A DNA stretch of 64,000 bases from Anomaloglossus baeobatrachus (lineage: Eukaryota > Chordata > Amphibia > Anura > Aromobatidae), in assembly GCF_048569485.1 (NCBI RefSeq), contig NC_134354.1, positions 88,811,825-88,875,824 on the forward strand. The letters are read 5' to 3'. The notes beneath the pieces were generated by a model. That model worked only from the letters and a program-made list of their open reading frames with translations. It had not been told where the DNA came from and did not search any database. The position numbers and the translations under genes were made by a program. How positions within the stretch are numbered: the first letter of the stretch is position 1; every line of letters begins with the position of its first letter. Below are positions 20,483 to 30,542 of this stretch, piece after piece.

Positions 20483-23479
20483 CTAACGACAGAAGTAGGG
20501 AAACCAAGTCTTGTGGAAAGCCTCCTGTCTGTCGTGGAGAGACGCCGTCAGGTTCTCCATATACAACAATTCATTCACCCTGTTCGCCCACATTGATAAT
20601 GTCGGCGGAGTGGGGGATCTCCATCTCAGGGGGACGCACGTCCTGGCAGCCATCACCAGGAAGCTTAAGAGAGACCCCTTATAGGCACGGGCAGAGTCGT
20701 CGGGCAGTTGAAGCAAGAAGAGTTCCGTGCCCAGGGTCTGCGCATGTCCAACCACATGCCCGATCACCCCCCCCCGTACCCTCTCCCAAAACCGCTGCTA
20801 CTCCGGTCATTCCCAGAATATGTGCAGAAAATTACCTTCCCCAATCCCACATCTCCAACAACTGGAGTCTACACCTGGAAACATCCTGTGGAGTTTTGTC
20901 GGGACCCTATACCAGCGAGAGATACATTTATAGTTGATCTCTTGGAGTTTGGAGCTGACTGATGTTTTGTGGGCAAGTAACAGCACCTTATTTCTTTGCG
21001 AGGTCGAGAGGGTGATGCGCAGGTCTAACTCCCAGTGCAAGAGGATCCCAGACGGGGACAGGTCTGTAGAGTTGCATAGCATGGAGTGTGAGATGGCCAG
21101 GGAGTGTCGGAGAGACCCCTTTTCCATACACAGCTTCTCAAAGTCAGTGAGGGGTCCGACAAACTGACTATGGACCGGTAGAGAACAGAGAAAGTGTCGC
21201 AGTTGTAAGGAGCGCCACAGGCCCAGGGGTCCAGGGACCCGGAAGTTTCGAAGTTCCTCTATTGTTGGCCATTGCCCCCCGACTCCGATGTGGTGAGCGC
21301 GGAATCTGTTCCGGGAGATCCAGAGACGAAACATCGGGTCAGAGAGACCCGGCGAGAAGCTCGGGGCGCCTATGACCGGAGAAAGGGGAGAGGGTAAGGG
21401 CATTAGGGCTCTCCGGACCGCCTCCTGGGAACAACAAGATAACGTAGCACCAATAGTAGGATGGGATTTGAGTTCTGTGCCCACAGGGGGAAGCGCCCAG
21501 GTTAGCCCCGCCAAAGGAATTTCAGTAAAGCTCTGCTCCACCTGAACCCAAGCTTTGGCTTTAGAATGGCGACACCAGTCCACCACCCTGGCCATGTGTG
21601 TGGCACCATCCAGGAACGTCCAGCCGACCCGGTCGAACGCCTTCTCTGCGTCCGTCGACAACAACACGAGAGATCCCTCATCAGACCTGGCCCTATGGAT
21701 CAGGTTAATGGCCCTCGTGGTGTTATCCCTAGCCTCCCTGCCCAGCATGAACCCGGCCTGATCAGAATGGACTATACCCCCTAGCAGTGGGGACAGCCGA
21801 TCGGCCAGAATCATAGCAAACAACTTTAGGTCCACATTGAGCAGGGAGATCGGGCGATAGTTGGCACAAGTGGAGGGATCCCTCCCCTCCTTAGGAATAA
21901 CCACTATGGTGGCTGTAAGGGCATCTCTAGGTAAAGGTGGGGATGGACTCGATGGGATGTTGTTGAAGGCTGCTAGAAAGTGGGGGGTCAAGATAGGACC
22001 CAGCTTCTTGTAATAGGCCACCGGGAGCCCATCCGGCCCCGGTGCCTTACCCGAAGGGGAGTTCTTTAGGGCCGCAGCTAGTTTCGCCTCGGAAATCTGT
22101 GTCTCCAGTGCCTCTATATCTTCCGGTTTAAGCCTCGGGAGTCCTGAGGATCTTAAATAATCCTGCATTCTTTCCCTGGCTGTCTTCCTATCGTCCTCTG
22201 TCAAGTTATTGTCAATCGAATACAGGGCAGAGTAAAAGTCCCTAAATGCGGCAGCTATGTCAGCCGGAAGTGAGGTTCTCACCCCGGACTGTTTCCGTAT
22301 ATGTGGTATAAACCCCTTCATCCTTTGAATCCGCAACGCCCTTGCCAGTGTCCTGCTATTTTTGTTTCCAAATTCGTAAAAATTCCTTTTGGCATTTTGC
22401 TAATGAGGCTTTAGTTTTGTTTGAAAGAAGCGATTTCAATTTTTCTCTTTTCTGAAAGAAAAGGGTTTTGGTCTCATCATCAAAACGGTCTTTGTGAATC
22501 CTCTCCAACGCATGTATGTCTGCCAATAGCGACTCGATTTCCGCGTCTCTCTCTCCCGTTTCAACCGAGCTCCATGTTTAATAAACAGGCCTCTCACTAC
22601 ACATTTATGTGCTTCCCATGTTACCGTGGGTGTGGTGTCTCCCCGGGCGCAAAGGTTGAAGTACTCCTCCACCGCCTCCTGTATCTCCTGCATGGTCCCC
22701 CGGTCCCCCAGCAAAGAAGTATTCAGTGTCCATTGGCCTTGTTTAACTAACGGGCGCACTAGGGAGACATCCAGGATTATTAAAGCGTGGTCAGAAAACA
22801 TCTCATCTATTTCAGTACCCACCAGACAGTGGAGATCCCTGTGTTTGATAAAGAAGTGGTCCAACCTTGAGTACGTGTTCTGGACAGCGGAGTAGAAGGA
22901 ATAGTCCCTATCTGTCGGGTGTTGCACCCTCCACGCGTCGACTAGCTGGTATTCGTGTAACCCCCGTTTGATCCGACTATGAGCGCCTCTAGACATATTG
23001 GCGGCTCCCTTTGAAGTATCTATCTCTGGGTCCATAACAAAATTAAAGTCTCCTCCCATTATCAATGTGCCCTCTGAAAACTTGTCCAGGATGTTCAGGT
23101 ATTTTAGCAGGGCCGAGCATTGCCCCGTGTTGGGAAGGTAAAGGGCCGCAAAGGTGAAGACCTGGGACTGGACACGACCCTTTATTATGATCAATCTCCC
23201 CTCACTGTCCATGTGGGTCCTCATCAACTCCCATGGCAGAGAGCTCGCAACCAGAATGCTAGTCCCCCTTGATCGTGGATCAGGTGATGGCGAATGGTAG
23301 ACTGTCGAGTATCTCCGGTCACACAGCTTATATGGTTTGTCTAAGCAATAGTGGGTTTCTTGTAGAAAGATTACCTGAAGTCACCTTCTCCATAGCAGGT
23401 TCAGGAGGATTGAGTGTTTCTCTGGGCTGTGCAGGCCCTTGACGTTCAGGGACCCCACTCTAAGATCAGGTTTGGACAT
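20483..23479 (-). pseudogene. L1 ORF2 (endonuclease-RT), broken and internally deleted
   Basis: Starts MSKPDLRVGSLNVKGLHSPE at 23479. The AP-like endonuclease is present: FLQETHYC, MGGDFNFVMDPEID, SRLDHFFIKH and FSDHALI. A frameshift occurs near 23385, and two in-frame stops (22436-22438 and one near 22402) fall in the endonuclease-RT linker. RT motifs GKAPGPDGLPVAYYKKL, YRPISLLNVDLKL, SDQAGFM and STDAEKAFDRVGWTFL follow. Then, near 21605, an in-frame deletion of roughly 270 residues removes the rest of the palm, including the catalytic FADD motif. The C-terminus resumes (CWRCGIGEGNFLHIFWE), with two more stops near 20800. Confidence 0.85.
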
Positions 23480-23981
23480 CTGCTTCGTGGCTTCAACAGG
23501 GACCTACGAGAAAACGACAAAGACAAGACGCACCAACACACCACGGGAAAAGGTTTTGAGGGGGGGGGGAGGGAAAAAGACATAAGGGAAGGGTAAAAAG
23601 GAGAAAAAGGAAAAGAAAGAAAAATTAGGCGGAAGGAGAAAAAGGAAGAAAACGGAAACCAAGATAAGATGCTCTCAAAGAGCTTGCAGGCCTATGGGCC
23701 CGCCCTAGGCCTACTAGGGCAGTCTCAACGAAGACGGTAATGAACACACGTATGAAGCTCACCCGCCCCCCCCCACCCCACTATGTACTGGCTATCACCC
23801 CTGTAAGCCCACAGAAAGCAATGCTTATTGTGAACTCTAACAACCTCTCCTCCGCCGCCACCTTCAGACCATATGTATGGCCCACCTCCACCCCCCCCCA
23901 CACACACTGGAACAGAAACCACAGTGCAAATGAGCACAATACCCCAAATCAGCAATCCAAGAACGGAGCCTTATAAACTAC
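23480..23981 (-). other. L1 inter-ORF spacer
   Basis: About 500 bp between ORF1 and ORF2. The plus strand is purine-rich at 23540-23680 (runs of GGGGGGG, AAAGAAAGAAA) and C-rich at 23765-23900, so the L1 RNA would be polypyrimidine- then G-rich here. No frame. Confidence 0.6.
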
Positions 23982-25391
23982 TCAGCCACTGCCACCGCTT
24001 GGTATGGATCCTGGAACCTTTCCCTTCCCCTCCATCTGGGGACTCGTGGACTCCCAGGATAGCCAGTCTGGAATGGAGAGGTCGGGCAGATCCAGGAATT
24101 TGTATAGGGCCGGCAGGTCCGCAGGATGTTTCAATAGGAAAATAGACGACCCCTTCCGGACAATAAGGTGGAACGGGTGACCCCAGCGGTACGAGGTGTT
24201 CACCTCCTTGATTTTAACCAGGAGTGGGTGGAGCTGGCGCCTCATGTAGAGTGTGCGGCTGGAGACATCAGAGAAAAGCTTAATAACTGCACCGTCCTTC
24301 TTTACAGGCCCGAACTCCCAGGCCCTCCTCAGGATCTGCTCCTTGTCCGTGAAGAAGTGTAAACGGCAAAGAACGTCTTTTGGTGCGGACGAACCAGCCC
24401 CCTGGGTGGCCCTGGCAACTCTGTGTACTCTGTCACATAGAAACGTGGCATCCAGTGGTCTATTAGTGACTGTGTTAAATATTTCTTCCACCTTGGTACG
24501 GAGCGACTCAGTGGGCCAGTCCTCTGGGATACCTTTTACTCTTATGTTGTTGCGACGACCTCGGTTCTCTTGATCGTCCAGCAGCAGTGTCATATACTTA
24601 AACCGGTTATTGTAGGCCACACATTCTTTCTCCAGCCGTGAGACTCTGCCTTCCATAGAATCTTGAGCCTGTTCAGTGGCAGTGACCCTGTCATCCAGGG
24701 CCCCTATCTCCTCCCTCATAGCAGTGATGGCCTGTTGATGAGATTGCTCTATTCTGCACACCAGTGCATCTAGGTCACTTTTACTTGGAAGGGCTAAGAT
24801 TAATTCCTTCAGTGCCTGTATTTCTGGTGCACTATAAGCAGAGCTCGCATGTGTGGGGGAGAGAGTTGAGCTGCTCAGGGGAGGCCCACCCACAGGGAGG
24901 AAGAAAGCTGGAATGTCTCTGCCTGGGGATTCCTCTGGAGAGTGCAGGGAGCAGCTCTCATACACTGGGCTTGTGCTGGCCAGGTGCTGTGGGACTGTCA
25001 GGGCCCCCACGTTCTGGGCCTCCCCCCCGCTCCTCTGGTTCCCCTCACCTTCCTCCTCGTGGCGCCCTGTGGGTCTCATGGTGTCCCCGCTGTGGAGCTT
25101 ATCAGCCGTGTGGTGTCCTCTCACCAGCTGGGACATCCTCTCTGCTGCCGCTCTCGTCCCCGCTCCCTCGCGGGGACTCGCGCTGGCAGCCGCTGGCTTT
25201 TGCAGCGTCCCTGCATGTGGGGATTCCCCTACAGCGGGCCGCAGCGTGGGAGCCGGCGCCATCTTAACGCTGCTACCCGCGCTCTTCATCTCCAGCGGCG
25301 GCCCGCTGAGAAAGCGCTCCATTCTTCCTCCTGGACACACGGCTCCAGCCACGGCGGTGAGTGCTCCCTGGGGCTTCCTTTTAGGCGGCAT
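23982..25391 (-). CDS. L1 ORF1 protein (RNA-binding nucleoprotein)
   Basis: 469 codons, intact, starting MPPKRKPQGALTAVAG. Residues about 1-190 are low-complexity and Pro/Ser/Gly-rich. A coiled coil spans about 195-285 (ALKELILALPSKSDLDALV ... RVSRLEKECVAYNNRFKY), and an RRM follows from about 285 (NRGRRNNIRVKGIPEDWP). The C-terminal domain (FFTDKEQILRRAW, LFSDVSSRTLYMRRQ) is about 370-450. In L1 biology ORF1p trimerises, coats element RNA and acts as a chaperone during target-primed reverse transcription. Because ORF2 in the same copy is dead, the intact ORF1 probably reflects recent insertion, not selection. Confidence 0.85.
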   Translation of the reverse strand: MPPKRKPQGALTAVAGAVCPGGRMERFLSGPPLEMKSAGSSVKMAPAPTLRPAVGESPHAGTLQKPAAASASPREGAGTRAAAERMSQLVRGHHTADKLHSGDTMRPTGRHEEEGEGNQRSGGEAQNVGALTVPQHLASTSPVYESCSLHSPEESPGRDIPAFFLPVGGPPLSSSTLSPTHASSAYSAPEIQALKELILALPSKSDLDALVCRIEQSHQQAITAMREEIGALDDRVTATEQAQDSMEGRVSRLEKECVAYNNRFKYMTLLLDDQENRGRRNNIRVKGIPEDWPTESLRTKVEEIFNTVTNRPLDATFLCDRVHRVARATQGAGSSAPKDVLCRLHFFTDKEQILRRAWEFGPVKKDGAVIKLFSDVSSRTLYMRRQLHPLLVKIKEVNTSYRWGHPFHLIVRKGSSIFLLKHPADLPALYKFLDLPDLSIPDWLSWESTSPQMEGKGKVPGSIPSGGSG

Positions 25392-25599
25392 TAGGTTGCG
25401 GAGAGGCTGTAGATTAGCTGAATACGGGCGGTGGGTGTAGGAGCTCAGGTAGTTTGCTACCTCCCGCCACCATGTCCAAGACTTTACTTTTGTTTATAAA
25501 AAAAAACAAGCAGATCAGACATGGCACAAAACTAAACAATTGAATGAACATCCTCAGAGCCAGGTGAGTCCATCATTATTGCCAGGGGTTGTATTTGTT

Positions 25600-26400
25600 C
25601 TCAAAGTTTTCCCTTTATGTTGGACTGAGATACTGAAACACGGGCCCAGACATACATATAAACAAATTTTAAAACCATCTTATTTACTGATGTGCTTTTA
25701 ACTGATTCAGATAGATGGGTTGGTAGATGGCACCATGTCCCTACAGGTCTATGACATCACTAGGGGTGGTGGTGTAGTCATGTTTTGGCCCAGAATAATT
25801 ATGAGAATGCCTTCTTAGGGACCCTGAAGGTGTGAAAATGACCCTGGCAAAGTATATAGAGTTTCTTACTGACCACTTTCTTCCATGGTACACAAATAAA
25901 GACACTGACTTCAATAGAAAAATCATTTTCATGCATAACAATGTGTCATCTCATGCCGCAAAGAATACCTCTGAGTCAATTGGCTGCGCTAGGTATAAAT
26001 CGAGAAAAATTCATGGTGAGGCCACCAGCTTTCCCTGACCCCAACCCTATTAAGAAACATTTGGAGTATCTTCTATTGAAGATGTATTAAGGTGGGAGGC
26101 AGTTCACATCAAAGCAGCAGCTCTGGAGGCTATTCTGACATTCTGCAAAGAAATCCAAGTAGAAACTATCCAAAAACTCAAGTTCAAATGAGGCAATAAT
26201 TGTGATGGTAATATCAAAGAAGGGGGTTCTATGTTAATATGTAACTTGACCTGTTAAGCTTTTTTTTATTTTAAAAAAAGGGGTTTTTTTATTTAAAAAA
26301 TCTTATTTCAGTAAATGTAATCTGTTAATGCTGCAAATTCAATAAATTACCATTTTCAGTTCTTTATTACCTATAAAATGTTTGGAAACCCTGTTGAACA
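25600..26400 (+). mobile_element. Tc1/mariner copy c, 5'-truncated
   Basis: Plus-strand Tc1 transposase pieces: GGGVVMFWPRIIMRMP (about 25766), MTLAKYIEFLTDHFLPW, RKIIFMHNNVSSHAAKNT (second catalytic region, aspartate replaced by His-Asn) and a tail reading EAILTFCKEIQVETIQKLK (about 26130-26190). Stops and frame changes occur throughout and the N-terminus is absent. A third Tc1 lineage, distinct from a and b. Confidence 0.6.
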
Positions 26401-26899
26401 TAATAATTTGGAAAGTGCATTTTGAGGGTTTTTTTAATTGAAAAAATACTGTTGTCAATGGCAGGTTTGTACACTATACTCACTTTTTTGCATCAACCAT
26501 TTCGAAAAATCATAAAAAAATATTTACATGACGATTTGGAATGTAGTGTACAGACACATATCCACTGCTCTGCTACATGCACATTCAGACACCCAGCTCT
26601 GCATATATACACTGGACATCAAAATTAGAGAATAATGTATGATCACTTGCTTTTTTTTTTCCAGAAATAATGTAATCTACATTGATCAATATTTGAAAGG
26701 TTTTTTTGTAGGGGGTACACTATGCCACTAGAACAGTGTTTTACAAAAGATCCAAAGTTTATCAACATTAAACCTCTATTTTACCCAAAATGTGATGATC
26801 ATAATTAGAGAACAGCAAGGACTGTAGCACAGAGAAAGATACCTAAATTTTCTTAAGGTAACAACAGTTGCCAATCAGTAAGAAGTGTACAGCCCTTTG

Positions 26900-28593
26900 C
26901 TTTGAATGGCTTCAGCACATCTGCGTCCACAGGACATCACTAGTCTCTCACACTGCTCTGGTGTGATTTTGGTCCACTCATCTTCCAGTCTCTTCCACAG
27001 TTATTTGACTGTTGTGGGTTTCTTGGCCATAACTTTGTCACCAAGGATTTTCTATTGGGCTTAGATCAGGACTCTGGGCTAGCCATTTCATTGTTTTAAT
27101 GTTTTCTGTTTCAAGAAATTGCTTTAACCATTTTGCTGTGTGACAGGATGCATTGTCCTGTATGAAAATTGCTGTCTGATTGAGTGTTGAACGCAAGTAA
27201 GGAACCACGTGTTGTTGAAGAAGGTTCTGATACACACTCGCATTCACTCTGCCATGTAGCTGTATGAGAGGTCCAACTACTGCAAAAAACATTCACCAAC
27301 CATGTCAATTCTTCCACCACCTTTCGCTGATGTCTTAGCACACTTTATGTTTGTCGACAAACTGGGGAAAGACTAAACCCAATGTTTCCAATCAGACCCA
27401 AATAAATTAAACTTGCTTTCATCACTAAAATGAACTGTGGACCACTTCTCTGTCTACACAACATGCTGCTTACCAAATGTGAGTCTGGCCTTTTGATTCT
27501 TTCTGCTAATGAGAGGTTTGGTCACTGCAGACTGGGCTTTCAGTCCAAAGGCTCTAAAATAATATTGTGACACTGTATGACGAGACAGATCCTTACCCTG
27601 TTTAGTGCTGAACTGGTGAGCAATTTCAGCTGCAGTGTTGAAACGATTACCCATGGAGAGTCTCCACATTATCTTGTCCTCTCTTGCATATGTCTTTCAA
27701 GGACAACCAGCCTTCTTGGGGGACTTGAAGAGTTTCCTTAACCAAGAATCAGCAAAAACATTAGTGCATGCCCTCATCATCTCCCGCCTCGACTACTGCA
27801 ACCTTCTGCTCTCTGGCCTCCCTTCCAACACTCTTGCACCCCTCCAATCTATCCTAAACTCTGAGGCCCGCTTAATCCACCTCTCCCCTCGCTATTCCCA
27901 GCCTCGCCACTCTGCCAATCCCTTCACTGGCTTCCCATCGCCCAGCGACTCCAGTTCAAAACATTAACCATGACATACAAAGCCATCCACAACCTGTCTC
28001 CTCCTTACATCTGTGACCTAGTCTCCCGGTACCTACCTGCATGCAACCTCAGATCCTCACAAGATCTCCTTCTTTACTCCTCTCTTATCTCCTCTTCCCA
28101 CAATCGCGTACAAGATTTCTCCCGTGCCTCCCCCATACTCTGGAACGCTCTACCTCAGCATATCAGACTTTCCCCTACAGTGGAAAACTTCAAGAGGAAC
28201 CTCAAGACCCATCTCTTCCAACAAGCCTACAACTTACAATAACCCTCAGTCCAGTACACCACTGCGCAACCAGCTCTGTCCTCACCTACTGTATCCTCAC
28301 CCATTCCCTGTAGACTGTGAGCCCTCGCGGGCAGGGTCCTCTCTCCTATACCAGTCTGTTTTGTATTGTTAATGATTGTTGTACATATACCCTCTTTCAC
28401 TTGTAAAGCGCCATGGAATAAATGGCGCTATAATAATAAATAATAATAGTTTGTGATGTTGTAAAGATGCAATTTTCTCAAAATCAAACTTTGAACAACC
28501 AACCTCTCTTGCTATGGCTGATAGGGTCACCCCTTTAGCCTTCATCTGGAAAACCTGCTGCTGGAGGGTTTCAGTTACTTTGGAATGGCACAC
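26900..28593 (-). pseudogene. Tc1-d transposase, interrupted by a LINE
   Basis: The minus strand starts MCHSKVTETLQQQVFQMKAK with helix-turn-helix residues (LSAIAREVGCSKFDFEKIAS) to 28453. After the LINE it resumes at 27735 (FKSPKKAGCP) through REDKIMWRLSMGNRFNTAA and a second helix-turn-helix, then FIQDNASCHTAKWL (second aspartate) and LAQSPDLSPIENPW (glutamate) to about 27038. The first-aspartate region (about 27300-27440) is shifted in frame. The protein-level join HHKL / FKSPKK fixes the LINE site exactly. Confidence 0.7.
27736..28447 (+). mobile_element. 5'-truncated CR1/Rex-like LINE 3' end
   Basis: 712 bp flanked by AGTTT (27731-27735 and 28448-28452). It encodes the ORF2 C-terminus: HALIISRLDYCNLLLSGLPS, one frameshift near 27920, then MTYKAIHNLSPPYICDLVSR (27970), RVQDFSRASPILWNALPQHI and NFKRNLKTHLFQQAY to 28242. 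The 3' UTR ends TGTAAAGCGCCATGGAATAA plus ATAATAATA microsatellite-like repeats, as in CR1/L2/Rex-group LINEs that end in short tandem repeats, not poly-A. Confidence 0.8.
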
Positions 28594-28627
28594 CGTTGTT
28601 GCAAAGTCAGTCCAAACTGGAAAGGTA

Positions 28628-28954
28628 CAACAGAAAAAAGAAAGGACAGCTCCTCCAGTATGATAAGCAAAATTCTTTTCCTTTATTCCATTTGCAACGT
28701 TTCAACCTTCCGGTCTTTTTCAAGCATACAAAATAGCAATACAGGCTCCATATAAATAGGCAGATGGTCAAAGCTGTTACCAATCACAACAAAGACCTCA
28801 CCCACAAGAGACAGCCTTCAAATGCAAACAGTGGTCCTTTCTTTTTTCTGTTGTTGCTGCAAGTTCCAAGTGGATCCCTTAGATCGGGCGTGCACCTCCT
28901 GCTATTAGCAACATATCCACAACTTATAGGTGCTGTGAGTAACCTTTGTTACAA
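28628..28954. mobile_element. Short retroelement insert with inverted stub, 15-bp duplication
   Basis: CAAACTGGAAAGGTA lies at 28613-28627 and 28955-28969. The insert opens with CAACAGAAAAAAGAAAGGAC, whose exact complement lies at 28836-28855. The body contains GCAACGTTTCAACCTTCCGG with CTTTTTCAAGC, a motif common in Penelope-like terminal repeats of vertebrates and echoed at 46340-46395. No protein frame. Confidence 0.6.
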
Positions 28955-28986
28955 CAAACTGGAAAGGTAGGCTGCCAGTTACATAG

Positions 28987-29533
28987 AGTTGGATATTGAC
29001 TAAAAGGGTCATTTAATATGGTGGTTATGGTGGTCTACTTAAAAGAGACACTCCTTGGCTAGGTCCTTCCCGGAGGGATATCTGGCTAGTTTCTGTGTTG
29101 AGACTCCTAACAGAGGCTCCACGGACTTTTTTGATTTGCATATTTCCCAGGGGGCAATGCACCTAGGATTTCACTGTGTTGAGCGCACTCGGCTGCCGGT
29201 AGTGTTTTCTCTGGCTGGTCTCCCCGAGATGAGTGATTATTTTGTCTTGTTGGTCTACTAGGCATTGCTCCCACCTGGCCAGAATCCTACTCCACACTGA
29301 TGAGGGGCAATACCCCAAAACAGCTGTCTATGGATGGATACCTGGCCTTGGTATTTCCCTTGTCATATCTTTTAAACTTGTCAAAGAGTTGTATATTGAC
29401 TAAAAGGGCCACTTAATATGGTGGTCATGGTGGTTTCCTAAAAAGAGCCACTTCTTGGCTAGGTCCTTCCCGAAGGGATATCTGGCTATTTTCTGTGTTG
29501 AGACTCCTAACAGAGGCTCCACAGACTTTTTTG
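28987..29533. mobile_element. Penelope/retrozyme-type tandem repeat insert with hammerhead-like motif
   Basis: AGTTACATAG flanks it at 28977-28986 and 29534-29543. It holds 1.37 copies of a 400-bp unit: copy 1 is 28987-29386 and a partial copy 2 is 29387-29533. Both start AGTTG-ATATTGACTAAAAG and share GGCTAGGTCCTTCCCG and GAGACTCCTAACAGAGGCTCC. The unit contains a hammerhead-ribozyme-like motif at 29291-29334. Partial tandem copies with short duplications are typical of retrozymes and Penelope terminal repeats. Confidence 0.75.
29291..29334 (+). ncRNA. Hammerhead-ribozyme-like motif (type I layout, probably inactive)
   Basis: CTGATGA lies at 29297-29303, stem II GGGG-CAATA-CCCC at 29304-29316, the position of GAAA reads AAAA (29317-29320), a minimal stem III CAGCTG at 29321-29326, and the cleavage triplet GTC ends at 29328. 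Stem I pairs TCCACA (29291-29296) with TATGGA (29329-29334), with one mismatch. The layout matches type I hammerheads of Penelope elements and retrozymes. The G-to-A change in the conserved GAAA should abolish or cripple cleavage. Confidence 0.65.
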
Positions 29534-29633
29534 AGTTACATAGGGTTTATCAGATAATGAAGGAAAATAGCACCATGTGCCAGATTAACACCAATAACTT
29601 GCAGGTATCTGAAAGTGTTCTCTAATTTCGATC

Positions 29634-29933
29634 AGAGAAGGGTTTTCCAGCGAGGAAAAATGTCCAAAAAAAAAATAATATTAAAACATGTCTAGAAAAA
29701 CCAGCATAAGAATGAGGCAAAAAGGGGGAGGGGACTTTGCATTTTGGTAAGTAAACTTCATCCTGGTCGGACCATTAAGAAGTTTACTTAACCAAACGCG
29801 TAGTCCCCTCCCCCCTGTTTGTCTCATTCTTATGCTGGTTATGCTATAACTTTTAAAAGCTAATTAATAAAGACATGTTTTAATAATTTTATGGTTTTTT
29901 GGACACTTTTTCTTTACTGGAAAACCCTTCTCT
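29634..29933. repeat. 300-bp near-perfect palindrome
   Basis: AGAGAAGGGTTTTCCAGC at the left is mirrored by GGAAAACCCTTCTCT at the right. The arms continue through ATGTCCA / TGGACA, ACATGTC / GACATGT, CCAGCATAAGAATGAG / CTCATTCTTATGCTGG and AGTAAACTTC / GAAGTTTACT to a small loop near 29775-29785. No coding frame; a foldback MITE is most likely. It sits directly at the worn end of Tc1-d. Confidence 0.8.
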
Positions 29934-30542
29934 CTCCTTCCTTGGATTACATTGTGATGGGCTGCTCCCCCAACTCCGTGCGGGGAATATGTGATGCAAA
30001 ACTGGGACTGCAACCTGGACAACTTTGTGAACGGTGAGCTGGCACTTTTTCGTTTTTCTTATCTAATTACTAGAATACTAGACTGAAAAATACAATGGAC
30101 TATCTGAAAAAAGTGAAAAACATGAAAATGGTATGTGCATAATTGCTATGAATAATAGGAATGAGAGATGTTTAGCCATTGTATTGATCAATGCAATGGA
30201 GCCCCTAACCCAACGCCAAGGTAATCTCTATTTTTGGGGTCCCTAACTTATGTGTAACCTCACTAATTAAAAAATGTATGTCTGAAACACCATGGTCTGA
30301 ACAGGGTGCAAGACTCAAAAACATACAACTAAACAATAGGATGAAAAATGAACATCTGAATGAGGCTTAGAGAATCTGAACATCTGAAGGAAGCTGTCAA
30401 GATAGTGATGCACCGATGTGACCAGATCAAATCAGTGTAAGGATTTTTCCGTAGAATAAGAATGACAGAAAGAAGGAAAAACAATCTGTTTATTAAAACA
30501 CCAATCCAGTTTGGTTTTTTTTTCAGTGCTGGAGTGGCACTT
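29934..30542. other. Unassigned repeat-like DNA
   Basis: 30175-30280 contains CATTGTATTGATCAATGCAAT and an AGGTAATCTCTATTTTTGGGG block, a reversed distant relative of the 460-bp tandem unit at 8290-8370. No gene seen. Confidence 0.4.

Larger units (their letters stand above)
20138..25480 (-). mobile_element. L1-type LINE, near full length, 15-bp target duplication
   Basis: ACTTTACTTTTGTTT lies at 20123-20137 and 25481-25495. On the minus strand the order is a ~90-bp 5' UTR (25480-25392), ORF1 (25391-23982), a ~500-bp pyrimidine-rich inter-ORF spacer, ORF2 (from 23479) and a ~340-bp 3' UTR with an AATAAAG-type signal and short A-rich tail at 20138-20155. It inserted in the right terminal repeat of Tc1-a. 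ORF1 is intact; ORF2 is dead and carries an internal deletion. Confidence 0.9.
12430..25591 (+). mobile_element. Tc1/mariner copy a, hugely expanded by nested insertions
   Basis: Termini CAACCCCTGGCAAAAATTAT and its complement, flanked by the TA duplication at 12428-12429 and 25592-25593. Long terminal inverted repeats (about 200 bp) include GGTGTTCATTCAGTTG and AGCCAGTAA(T/C)GGTTACTT. Inside are DIRS-B (12629-18432), a MITE (18569-19062), the transposase remnant (19120-19943) and an L1 (20138-25480) that sits in the right terminal repeat. Own sequence is about 1.5 kb, as expected for Tc1. Confidence 0.85.
11640..25620 (-). mobile_element. Tc1/mariner copy b, split by Tc1 copy a
   Basis: The minus strand encodes Tc1 transposase blocks (see 11760-12429). 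The frame runs up to the TA at 12428-12429 and resumes after the TA at 25592-25593, where the minus strand reads KGFISCKPLFSLLNRK across the junction. It is therefore the host of the 13.2-kb Tc1-a nest. The right part beyond about 25620 is replaced by another Tc1 (25600-26400), and the left end near 11640 is approximate. Confidence 0.65.
26610..29633 (-). mobile_element. Tc1/mariner copy d, cut by three retroelement insertions
   Basis: The left end is CACTGGACATCAAAATTAGA preceded by TA (26608-26609). The right end reads GTGTTCTCTAATTTCGATC near 29615-29633, complementary to the left but worn. It is split by a LINE tail (27736-28447), an insert with a 15-bp duplication (28628-28954) and another with a 10-bp duplication (28987-29533). 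Remaining own sequence is about 1.4 kb. Confidence 0.75.

Noticed and set aside
24764-25440. Overlapping plus-strand frames of 150-195 codons
   Set aside because: Antisense shadows of L1 ORF1 in GC-rich DNA.
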